Shown piece after piece: positions 6,244 through 12,595 of a DNA stretch of 14,683 nucleotides; position 1 is the first letter of the stretch; every line of letters begins with the position of its first letter. Source of the stretch: Limnochordia bacterium (lineage in GTDB: Bacteria > Bacillota > Limnochordia > Darwinibacteriales > SLO01). The notes under the pieces are model-generated. The model had not been told where the DNA came from. It worked only from the letters and a program-made list of their open reading frames with translations, and did no database searches. The DNA lies in NCBI GenBank assembly GCA_007132635.1, contig SLOG01000158.1, positions 1-14,683 on the forward strand, read 5' to 3'. Position numbers and translations under genes: made by a program.

Positions 6244-7845
6244 CTATTCCTCTACAAAGTAGAACTGCTCAGCAATATACTCGGCGTCGATGGACAGGCC
6301 AGTGTGCGGGACGTTTCGCAGTTGGTCCGAGACCAGGAGCGGGTAACCAGCTCGGTCTATCGGTAGGAAGAAGGGAATGAACTCGCCAATCCACTCGAAC
6401 ACGGCATCCAGGTTGGCCTGGTCCGCTGGAGTGCCGGGAGCGGTTTCATTCACGGCTTCTAACAGACCCAGGAACTCTTGGACTTCCGTGGGAGGCTCTT
6501 CTCCCTGCTCACCACCGGAGTTGTACCAGTCATTCCACAGAGGCCCCCACAACCATGGACCCCAGTCGAAGTTGAACCCGCGGCGCCACAGCGGCGGATG
6601 CAGCCAGATGAGGGTCGCCTTGAGCTCGTTGCCAGTGTTCCGCAAAGCGCGCAGTTCCTCGCTGATCAGGCGGATGTCAGTTCGGATCCCCACACTCTCG
6701 TAGTATTCCTTCAGTAGCTCGGCCACCGGGGTAAAGTCGGAGGCCAGGTCCGAGTATTCAATGGTGATCTCAAAGGATTCACCATCGGGCGTTAGACGGA
6801 AACCATCGCTGCCTCTCTCGGCCATACCCATTTCGTCCAAGAGCTCTTCTGCTCGCTCTGGATCCCATGTCGGATCAGTCAGCACGGGGTATTCGGCAAT
6901 TCCGAAGTAGACGGTCTCGATCAGCTCTTCTCGGTCGATGGACATGTTCAGGGCCTGGCGAAACCGGGGATCGCGGACCACTTGGCGCCAGCTTTCGTCT
7001 TCATAGGTCAGGTTTAGGGTCATGGCCACAGGCGTCACGTGCTGCTCAAGCACGAGAGTCGTGTAACCACCGCGTTCTTCCTCGCCGCGGTAGAGCTCCA
7101 TACTGCTGAGGGATGTGGCACCGCGCAGCCAGTCCGATTCGCCCGTCAGCGCACGCATTTCCACCATGGTCGTGTCTCCGACCTCGTGGGAGTAGATGCT
7201 GTCAATGTATGGAAGCTGGTTGCCTTCAATGTCCACTTTGTGGTAGTAAGGGTTGCGTTCCATGCGAATCGTACCCGATGCTGACTCCACACGCATCCAA
7301 GGCCGCAGGACAGGCATGTCGACGGCAGCGCGTCGCGTCAGGTGGTGGCCAGTGATATTCTTAACGTCGAACAACTGCCACCATTCATCATCCAACTCTT
7401 CAGCATCCAGCGCCTCTCGCATGTCCTCCAACGACGTATAGTCAATGTGGAACTGCTGCAGATAGTGCTTTGGCCGCAGTAGGGCATCGTAGCCACCCCA
7501 CCAGCCAGCAAACTGGGCGGCCACCTGTCCTGAGGGCTCAGCAAATCGCAGGATAAAGGTATAGTCGTCCACGACTTCCAAGTCCACAAGCTCACCGTCT
7601 GCTCGGCCGCCAGACCGGAAAGCACCCGGGAATATCGGGTTTATTTCAGTGTTTTTCATAACATCGTTGATCGCGAATGCTACGTCTGCGGTGGTGACCG
7701 GGACGCCATCCGACCAGCGCAGCCCACGGCGTAGAGTGAAGGTGAACTCGGTGTTGTCCTCACTGAACTCAAAACTCTCCACGAGATTTCCATGGAGGTT
7801 GTCAAAGCCGATGCCGTGGCCGCGCAGCAGCGGCTCGTTGGACAT
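6244..7845 (-). CDS. Family 5 solute-binding protein lacking its N-terminus (probable remnant)
   Basis: The 533-residue open frame is clearly paralogous to the SBP at 1628-3508. Shared landmarks include NEPLL, LRWSDGVPVTTADV, ERNPYYHKVDIEGNQLPYID, RFRQALNMSIDREEL, AEELLDEMGM and a C-terminal RNVPHTG. Its first Met aligns with residue 91 of the full-length paralogue, so about 90 residues are missing, including the signal peptide and first lobe strands. Homology continues in frame for about ten codons before the Met (PKLNFEAYI) and is then cut by an in-frame TGA (7878-7876). Only a weak CGAGG precedes the ATG. Without export the protein could not act as a periplasmic binding protein, so this is most likely a recent 5'-truncated pseudogene; no internal frameshift or stop is present. 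The break lies within 40 bp of the divergent gene at 7916, pointing to a rearrangement there. Confidence 0.8.
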   Translation of the reverse strand: MSNEPLLRGHGIGFDNLHGNLVESFEFSEDNTEFTFTLRRGLRWSDGVPVTTADVAFAINDVMKNTEINPIFPGAFRSGGRADGELVDLEVVDDYTFILRFAEPSGQVAAQFAGWWGGYDALLRPKHYLQQFHIDYTSLEDMREALDAEELDDEWWQLFDVKNITGHHLTRRAAVDMPVLRPWMRVESASGTIRMERNPYYHKVDIEGNQLPYIDSIYSHEVGDTTMVEMRALTGESDWLRGATSLSSMELYRGEEERGGYTTLVLEQHVTPVAMTLNLTYEDESWRQVVRDPRFRQALNMSIDREELIETVYFGIAEYPVLTDPTWDPERAEELLDEMGMAERGSDGFRLTPDGESFEITIEYSDLASDFTPVAELLKEYYESVGIRTDIRLISEELRALRNTGNELKATLIWLHPPLWRRGFNFDWGPWLWGPLWNDWYNSGGEQGEEPPTEVQEFLGLLEAVNETAPGTPADQANLDAVFEWIGEFIPFFLPIDRAGYPLLVSDQLRNVPHTGLSIDAEYIAEQFYFVEE

Positions 7846-7868
7846 GATGTAGGCCTCGAAGTTTAACT

Positions 7869-7898
7869 TAGGAAATCACAGTATTTTTTCCTATACAT
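7869..7898 (+). promoter_or_regulatory. Inverted repeat and possible -10 box before the URO-D pair
   Basis: TAGGAAA (7869-7875) and TTTCCTA (7887-7893) form a 7-bp inverted repeat with an 11-nt spacer. TATACA (7892-7897) is a plausible -10 but has no good -35 at 17 bp. It may be an operator overlapping the promoter of the 7916 gene, or a by-product of the junction that truncated the neighbouring SBP gene. Confidence 0.3.
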
Positions 7899-7915
7899 AG
7901 AAAGGAGTCAGAAGG

Positions 7916-9007
7916 ATGCGCGCCGTCGATGTCATACATGGCTTGCTGCAGGGCGCTGCGGTAGACCGAATGGGTCTATTCGATAGTCCGTGGGCGGACA
8001 CTCTGCAGAAGTGGGTGGGCCAGGGATACCCCGTTGATGAGAGTGGGCAGCCGCAGAAACCTGGCGACCACTTTCAATTTGATATGATCAATGTTGGTGG
8101 GTGGTTCGATTGCCTGCCCTTGGCCGGTTTTTCGGAGATTGTGGAGGAAACGGAGAGCTGGGCAGCTCGACGCAATGGTGCAGGTGCTGTCCTGAAGTAC
8201 TGGAAACACAAGTCCGGTACCCCTGAACATATCGATTTCAGCATGACTAGTCGCTCCGTATGGGAGGAGAAGTACCGGCCGCACTTGCTGAAGGTAGATC
8301 GGCAGCGGTTGGATATCGACGGCACGCGGGAGCGTTTGGCAGAGCGCCGAGGCCAGGACCTCTGGACCTTCTACGGACACCTTTTCATCTGGGAGAACAT
8401 GCGGCAGAGTCTTGGGGATGTCGGCATGTACGAGAACCTCCTGTTGGACCCAGGTTGGATACACGACTACAACCGCGTGTACACCGATTTCTTCAAGTCT
8501 CACTACCGCGTGCTCTTCGAGGAAGCAGGCCTCCCGGATGGAATATGGGTGTACGAGGACCTGGGCTACAAAAACGGGTTGTTCTGTTCGCCGCAGATCC
8601 TTGCTGAGCTTATCATGCCGTATTATCATGAGCTGGTCGAGTTTTTTCACGGCTATGGCCTCCCGGTGGTGCTGCACTCCTGTGGTGGTATTGAACAGGC
8701 GCTTCCGTTAATTGTGGAAGCGGGTTTCGATGGCCTCAATCCTATGGAGGTAAAAGCAGGCTGCGACGTACTGCGTTTTGCAGCGATGCATGGTTCGCAG
8801 TTGGCCTTTGTGGGCGGTTTGGATGCTCGTGTTTTGGAGTCCGGTGACCGGCAGTCCATTCGACACGAGGTCCTGCGCTTGGTACATGGGATGAAGGATT
8901 TGGAGGCGCGCTGGGTGTTTGGTTCGGACCACTCCATATCAACGAATGTAGACTATGACTCCTTTTGTCTTGCGTTGGACGTGTTTAGAGAGAACATGAG
9001 CTATTAG
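7916..9007 (+). CDS. URO-D superfamily protein, methyltransferase-like, not HemE
   Basis: The protein has 363 residues, and AAAGGAG lies 8 nt before the ATG. It has the uroporphyrinogen decarboxylase (URO-D) barrel, seen best in the second half: GIWVYEDLGYKNGLFCSP, then PYYHELVEFFHGYGLPVVLH, SCGGIEQALPLIVEAGFDGL, and GLDARVLESGD. His254-x-Cys256 in VLHSCGG matches the zinc-binding H-x-C of the MtaA/MtbA corrinoid methyltransferase branch. The later Cys of that branch (in a PGCG-like loop) is replaced by GSDHSI. HemE's N-terminal RQAGR motif is absent, so haem synthesis is excluded. Members of this branch typically move methyl groups to or from corrinoid proteins or thiols, but many act on unknown substrates; no corrinoid protein is visible here. 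It ends 33 bp before the start of the next gene and is probably cotranscribed with it. Confidence 0.82.
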   Translation: MRAVDVIHGLLQGAAVDRMGLFDSPWADTLQKWVGQGYPVDESGQPQKPGDHFQFDMINVGGWFDCLPLAGFSEIVEETESWAARRNGAGAVLKYWKHKSGTPEHIDFSMTSRSVWEEKYRPHLLKVDRQRLDIDGTRERLAERRGQDLWTFYGHLFIWENMRQSLGDVGMYENLLLDPGWIHDYNRVYTDFFKSHYRVLFEEAGLPDGIWVYEDLGYKNGLFCSPQILAELIMPYYHELVEFFHGYGLPVVLHSCGGIEQALPLIVEAGFDGLNPMEVKAGCDVLRFAAMHGSQLAFVGGLDARVLESGDRQSIRHEVLRLVHGMKDLEARWVFGSDHSISTNVDYDSFCLALDVFRENMSY

Positions 9008-9040
9008 CGAATGGACAAATGGATATTAAGGGGTGCTAGC

Positions 9041-10315
9041 ATGGCCAAAACAGAGTGGAAGGTTTCCGATTCGGATCGCGATGTGCTGCGTCGTTTGGCC
9101 GAGAGGCAGGCTGCCATTGCGGCCGAACTAATAATGGATGAGCGCAGGCGCCTGTGGACGAAACAGAAGAGTTTGGCGTCGGAGCGTCCTATGGTGCTCC
9201 TGGAGTCTGTAGGCGTGGTCGATGAGTTTCTGCCGGAATCCAGCCTGCAATGCGTTGAACCTTGGGCTCGCGATGTGGAGCGGCAGCTGCGAGGGCGGAT
9301 TTACCACTATGAGAACGTTGGGGACGACACAGTCGTCGACCCGTTTATACGGTGCAGCTGGCAGCTGGATTTGGGGGGCTATGGCGTGCCGATGGCCAAG
9401 GAACGAGGTATCGATGCGCAAGGCCGTTCTGTTGGTTTTCGCTGGCAGCCCGCGATTCAGGACTTGGACTCTGAACTGCCGAAACTGCATCATCGAACGC
9501 CGAGTGTTGACCGCGAAGCGACCCTTGCTTGGAAAGGCCATCTTGAGGGCATCTTTGCCGGCATTATGCCGGTGGAGCTGCGAGGCTCTGTATGGCCCAA
9601 CTGGACCATGGGGATGACCATGGAGGCGATTTTCCTTGTGGGGCTGGAGAATTTCATGCTGCAGATGTACGACAACCCCGATGGTGTTCACGCTCTGATG
9701 GCCTTTCTGCGGGATGATCATCGTCAGCTCGCCCTGTGGCTGGAGACGGAAGGCTTGCTTACGCTGAACAATGGTAATGAATACATTGGGTCTGGCTCCT
9801 ATGGGTTTACAGCTGATCTCCCTCAGCCAGACTGGGAGCCCGGGAATCCTGTGCGACTGAGGGATCTGTGGGTTCTACTCGAGTCCCAGGAGACGGTAGG
9901 GATCTCGCCAGATATGTTTGCAGAGTTCATCCTGCCCTATCAGAGCGATATAGGCTCGCTGTTCGGCCTGACCTACTATGGATGCTGTGAGCCGGTACAC
10001 AATCGCTGGCGGCATGTCAAGACGCTGCCGAACCTGCGGGCCGTGTCTGTTTCACCTTGGTGTGATGAGGCTTTTATGGCGGAAGCTTTGGGTCCGGACT
10101 ATGTGTATTCGCGGAAACCTGCGCCGTCGCTTATCAGCACCGAAGTTTTTGATGAGCGGACCATCGAGAATGATCTGCGGCATACCTTGCAGACGGCAGC
10201 CGGCACACATCTGGAAATCATTATGAAGGATGTCCACACGCTAAGCGGCGATCCGTCCCGTATGGGCCGCTGGGTGCAGTTGGCTCGCAAGAATATCGAT
10301 CGACACTGGCGGTAG
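9041..10315 (+). CDS. Divergent URO-D-like protein with GCCEP motif
   Basis: The protein has 424 residues from ATG at 9041, with AAGGGG 7 nt upstream; an in-frame ATG at 9011 lacks a Shine-Dalgarno. The first third is helical and charged (RLAERQAAIAAELIMDERRR). The remainder looks like a URO-D barrel: MTMEAIFLVGLENFMLQMYD, PDGVHALMAFLRDDHRQLAL, SPDMFAEFILPYQSDIGS, then YYGCCEPVHNRW with Cys315-Cys316 where the catalytic-metal H-x-C of relatives lies, then KTLPNLRAVSVSPWCDEAFM and DYVYSRKPAPS. I recall the GCCEP...RW...LPNLR...SPW pattern from a widespread uncharacterised group annotated as uroporphyrinogen decarboxylase; its reaction is not established. With no signal peptide it should be cytoplasmic. 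As the second gene of a pair with 7916-9007 it may form a complex or act on the same compound; that is inference. Confidence 0.78.
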   Translation: MAKTEWKVSDSDRDVLRRLAERQAAIAAELIMDERRRLWTKQKSLASERPMVLLESVGVVDEFLPESSLQCVEPWARDVERQLRGRIYHYENVGDDTVVDPFIRCSWQLDLGGYGVPMAKERGIDAQGRSVGFRWQPAIQDLDSELPKLHHRTPSVDREATLAWKGHLEGIFAGIMPVELRGSVWPNWTMGMTMEAIFLVGLENFMLQMYDNPDGVHALMAFLRDDHRQLALWLETEGLLTLNNGNEYIGSGSYGFTADLPQPDWEPGNPVRLRDLWVLLESQETVGISPDMFAEFILPYQSDIGSLFGLTYYGCCEPVHNRWRHVKTLPNLRAVSVSPWCDEAFMAEALGPDYVYSRKPAPSLISTEVFDERTIENDLRHTLQTAAGTHLEIIMKDVHTLSGDPSRMGRWVQLARKNIDRHWR

Positions 10316-10324
10316 GCGCCGGTG
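10304..10324 (+). terminator. Weak hairpin at the end of the URO-D pair
   Basis: CACTGGCG (10304-10311) pairs with CGCCGGTG (10317-10324) with one G-T wobble and a 5-nt loop containing the stop codon. The tail (TTCCGGTGAATT) is not U-rich, so termination is uncertain. Confidence 0.3.
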
Positions 10325-10334
10325 TTCCGGTGAA

Positions 10335-10363
10335 TTGACACAACGGCGTTCTCATGGTACCAT
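10335..10363 (+). promoter_or_regulatory. Sigma-A-type promoter of the riboswitch operon
   Basis: A perfect -35 TTGACA (10335-10340), a 17-bp spacer and a -10 TACCAT (10358-10363, 4 of 6). Transcription would begin near 10370, about 23 nt before the aptamer, the right spacing for a riboswitch leader. Confidence 0.75.
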
Positions 10364-10392
10364 TTACGCAAGGTCACAATTGCATATGCGAT

Positions 10393-10463
10393 CACTCGTA
10401 TAGCTCCAGAGATATGGTCTGGAAGTTTCTACCAAGCAGCCGTAAACTGCCTGACTACGTGTG
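10393..10463 (+). ncRNA. Purine riboswitch aptamer, guanine class
   Basis: The conserved purine-aptamer core is present in order. P1 is CACTCGTA (10393-10400) with TACGTGTG (10456-10463), one U-U mismatch. P2 is TCCAGA/TCTGGA around the loop GATATGG. The joining segment is GTTTCTACC (10425-10433). P3 is GCAG/CTGC around the loop CCGTAAA, and the 3' strand is GACTACG. The two loops carry the bases that form the loop-loop kissing contact in this class. The specificity base, third in GACTA (10455), is C; a U at this place marks adenine riboswitches, so this one should bind guanine or hypoxanthine. It sits 23 nt after a promoter and about 200 nt before the phosphorylase start, and should repress the operon when purine base is plentiful. 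Confidence 0.93.
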
Positions 10464-10553
10464 GAAAGTGTGCCTAGGGTTCCGGCCATGCCAGCGGTAG
10501 TGGTGTCTGGTCCGAGCGGTACAAGTATACATACTACACCTTGGGGAAAAAAG

Positions 10554-10613
10554 CCCGGAAGGATTGGTTTCTCATGTGTTCAGCGAGATCAATCCTTCCG
10601 GGTTGTTTGCGTT
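10554..10613 (+). terminator. Terminator-like hairpin, probable riboswitch expression platform
   Basis: A perfect 12-bp stem, CCCGGAAGGATT (10554-10565) with AATCCTTCCGGG (10591-10602), has a 25-nt loop and is followed by TTGTTTGCGTT, an interrupted U-tract. Upstream TTCCGG (10480-10485) could pair with CCGGAA (10555-10560) in the left arm, giving a competing 6-bp antiterminator. P1's GTGTGG (10459-10464) can pair with CTACAC (10534-10539). The run of six A before the stem would make a good U-tract for minus-strand transcripts, so the hairpin might also block antisense transcription. Confidence 0.6.
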
Positions 10614-10643
10614 ATAACAGGAACTGAAGCGAAAAATGAAACT

Positions 10644-10650
10644 AAGGAGG
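10644..10650 (+). promoter_or_regulatory. Shine-Dalgarno site deciding a TTG start
   Basis: AAGGAGG lies 8 nt before TTG at 10659. The open frame extends upstream into the riboswitch, but only this start has a ribosome-binding site. Confidence 0.85.
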
Positions 10651-10658
10651 CAGGTGGA

Positions 10659-11543
10659 TTGGGAATACCCAAAGCGCAATTGGCTCACATTGGTGGATCT
10701 GGTACGTGGGCCAGTGTTTTCCCGGAAGATTGTCACATGGAAGGTGTCAAAGTCGTTGAGAAAGGCCTGGAGTTCGAGACTCCATACGGCACGACGGTGC
10801 CGATGAAACTGCTGGAGTTGGATGGTTCAGTTTGTTTAGACGGAAAGACTAAGCGCGTCTTGACCGTTCCGTTCCATGGCTGGCATTCGCCGGACATGGC
10901 AGATGGAGGACCGGAGCAGATTTTCTGGGTGTTCGAGCAAGCTGGTGTGCGTCAAATTGTCGTAGAAGGTAGCGGGGGAGGTATTAACCACCTCCTGGAT
11001 GTCGGCGATGTGGTCATTCCTGAAGACTTCATGGATTTCAAGAAGACGAGCACTTCAGAATTTGTGCGCGGCCGCCTGATACGGATGCGGGATCCCCTGT
11101 GCCCGACTTTGAGCCAGACTCTGCATTCGGCGTTACAGGGCGAAGGATATGGACGCGTATTTCGGCGAGCGGTGTACGCAGTCACCGAAGGGCCGCGTTT
11201 CGAGTCGGCAGCGGAGATACGAGGCATGAAAAGCTGGGGTGCGGATATTGTGGGCCTCACGCTCAGTCCGGAAGTGTACCTGGCGCGAGCCATCGGCGCC
11301 TGTATCGCTGGAGTGTATATAGTCAGCAATCACGCGGAAGGCCAGGTAGGCGAGTGGGAAGGCGGTTCCATCTATGACGTCTATCGCGACTGCGCACCTA
11401 AGATCGGCCGCGCAGTGCTGCGGACTCTGATGGAGACGGATTCGGTAAAAACGTGTGCGTGTGACTCGTATCGCACGGAGATTCCGAAGGTGATTACGCG
11501 GCTCTGGGACAACGAGACGGAAGATAAAAAGGGAGGAAATTGA
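10659..11543 (+). CDS. Purine nucleoside phosphorylase, MTAP/PNP family
   Basis: The protein has 294 residues from TTG at 10659. It splits purine nucleosides with phosphate to free base and ribose-1-phosphate in the cytoplasm. Family marks are the phosphate-binding IGGSG (residues 11-15), FHGWH (His73, His76; HGR.H in MTAP), QIVVEGSGGGIN followed by DVGDVVIPEDFMDF, EGPRFES (177-183), and WGADIVGLTLSPEVYLA. At the base-binding position it has Ser-Asn224-His-Ala226, where adenine-specific MTAPs have two Asp; Asn there is typical of enzymes taking 6-oxopurines (guanosine, inosine or methylthioinosine). This agrees with the guanine-class riboswitch upstream. The Asn stop-side overlap is tight: its TGA (11541-11543) lies 2 nt before the next ATG, so the two genes are probably coupled. 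The name PNP is favoured over MTAP because of the pocket and of the nucleoside transporter downstream. Confidence 0.88.
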   Translation: MGIPKAQLAHIGGSGTWASVFPEDCHMEGVKVVEKGLEFETPYGTTVPMKLLELDGSVCLDGKTKRVLTVPFHGWHSPDMADGGPEQIFWVFEQAGVRQIVVEGSGGGINHLLDVGDVVIPEDFMDFKKTSTSEFVRGRLIRMRDPLCPTLSQTLHSALQGEGYGRVFRRAVYAVTEGPRFESAAEIRGMKSWGADIVGLTLSPEVYLARAIGACIAGVYIVSNHAEGQVGEWEGGSIYDVYRDCAPKIGRAVLRTLMETDSVKTCACDSYRTEIPKVITRLWDNETEDKKGGN

Positions 11544-11545
11544 CA

Positions 11546-12583
11546 ATGAGATTTTCCTTGAAACGGATGCTTGTATTGGCTGTAGCGATTCTGCTGGCGG
11601 TAACCGCCGGAGCAGCCGCAGCGACAAATGTCGGTGTTATCTTTGCTACCGGCGGGTTGGGAGACCGTTCGTTTAACGACTCTGGGTACGCCGGTGTCGA
11701 GATGGCAGCAGACGAGCTTGGCATCACCTTTGATTATGTCGAACCAACCGAGATTGCTGAGTACGAGAGTCAACAGCGAGCCTTTGCTAGTTCGGGCCAG
11801 TACGATTTGATTGTGATGCTTGGCTTTGATCAGGCGGACGCCCTGCAGAAGGTAGGTGCTGAATTCCCTGAACAGAAATTCGTCCTCATCGACGCCGTTG
11901 TGGACCTGCCTAATGTGGCGTCGATTACCTTTAAGGACAACGAGAAGACCTTCCTTATTGGCGCTATGGCTGGTCTTATGAATCAAGAGAGTTCGCTCCC
12001 GAAGATCAATGTGCGGCGCAATATTATCGGCGTTGTCGGTGGCATGGACATTCCTCTGATTCGAGCCTTCGTTGCGGGCTACACCGCAGGTGCCCGTTTT
12101 GTCAACAGCGACATTCAGGTTTTGACCAACTACGTGGGTGCTTGGAACGATCCCGCTACTGCAAAAGAGATGGCCATTGCTATGTATGACCGCGGCGCTA
12201 ACATGGTTTACCAGGCGGCTGGCGGCTCAGGGCTTGGCGTTTTTCAAGCGGCTCGTGACGTAGATCGCTATGCCATCGGGACGGACGCCCCGCAGGCCTA
12301 TTTGGCTCCCGATCACATCCTAGTTTCGGCTGTGCGACGCCTCGACAACGTAGTATTCCAGCAGATTGCGGATTTGATTGATGGAAACTGGCAGTCCGGC
12401 GTCTTTGATCTCGGCCTTGCCGATGATGCGGTTAGCTATAGTTTTGAGGGCTCCAACATCACGGTCCCGGACTCTATCGTTGACCAGGTGGAGGCTTTAC
12501 GTGAGCGAGTCGTATCTGGTGAGCTGGAGATTCCCCGCGAACTCGAAACGGTCGATGCATTCTTAGCAGCGCACTCCGAATAA
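11546..12583 (+). CDS. Bmp-family nucleoside-binding protein of an ABC transporter
   Basis: The protein has 345 residues from ATG at 11546, with GGGAGG 9 nt upstream; a TTG at 11540 is too close to it. The signal peptide is RFSLKRMLVLAVAILLAVTA followed by GAAAA, then TNVGVIFATGGLGDRSFND. GDRSFND is the hallmark of the Bmp domain (PF02608; PnrA, MedA and NupN/BmpA-like proteins), which binds purine and pyrimidine nucleosides outside the membrane. Later family marks are DLIVMLGFDQADAL, FKDNEKTFLIGAMAG, NIIGVVGGMDIPLIRAFVAG, MVYQAAGGSGLGVFQAA and YAIGTDAPQ. It lacks a lipobox Cys, whereas Bmp proteins in monoderm Bacillota are lipoproteins, so here it should be a soluble periplasmic protein. 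It is followed by the ATPase and permease genes of the same importer. Confidence 0.92.
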   Translation: MRFSLKRMLVLAVAILLAVTAGAAAATNVGVIFATGGLGDRSFNDSGYAGVEMAADELGITFDYVEPTEIAEYESQQRAFASSGQYDLIVMLGFDQADALQKVGAEFPEQKFVLIDAVVDLPNVASITFKDNEKTFLIGAMAGLMNQESSLPKINVRRNIIGVVGGMDIPLIRAFVAGYTAGARFVNSDIQVLTNYVGAWNDPATAKEMAIAMYDRGANMVYQAAGGSGLGVFQAARDVDRYAIGTDAPQAYLAPDHILVSAVRRLDNVVFQQIADLIDGNWQSGVFDLGLADDAVSYSFEGSNITVPDSIVDQVEALRERVVSGELEIPRELETVDAFLAAHSE

Positions 12584-12595
12584 CGAGGTGTATGT

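Noticed and set aside
7916..9007. HemE, uroporphyrinogen decarboxylase of haem synthesis
   Set aside because: The HemE N-terminal RQAGR motif is missing and an H-x-C metal motif typical of the methyltransferase branch is present.
10461..10658. Upstream in-frame extension of the phosphorylase
   Set aside because: The extension starts inside riboswitch P1, lacks a Shine-Dalgarno, and encodes low-quality sequence before the family's conserved N-terminus; the TTG at 10659 has an ideal site.
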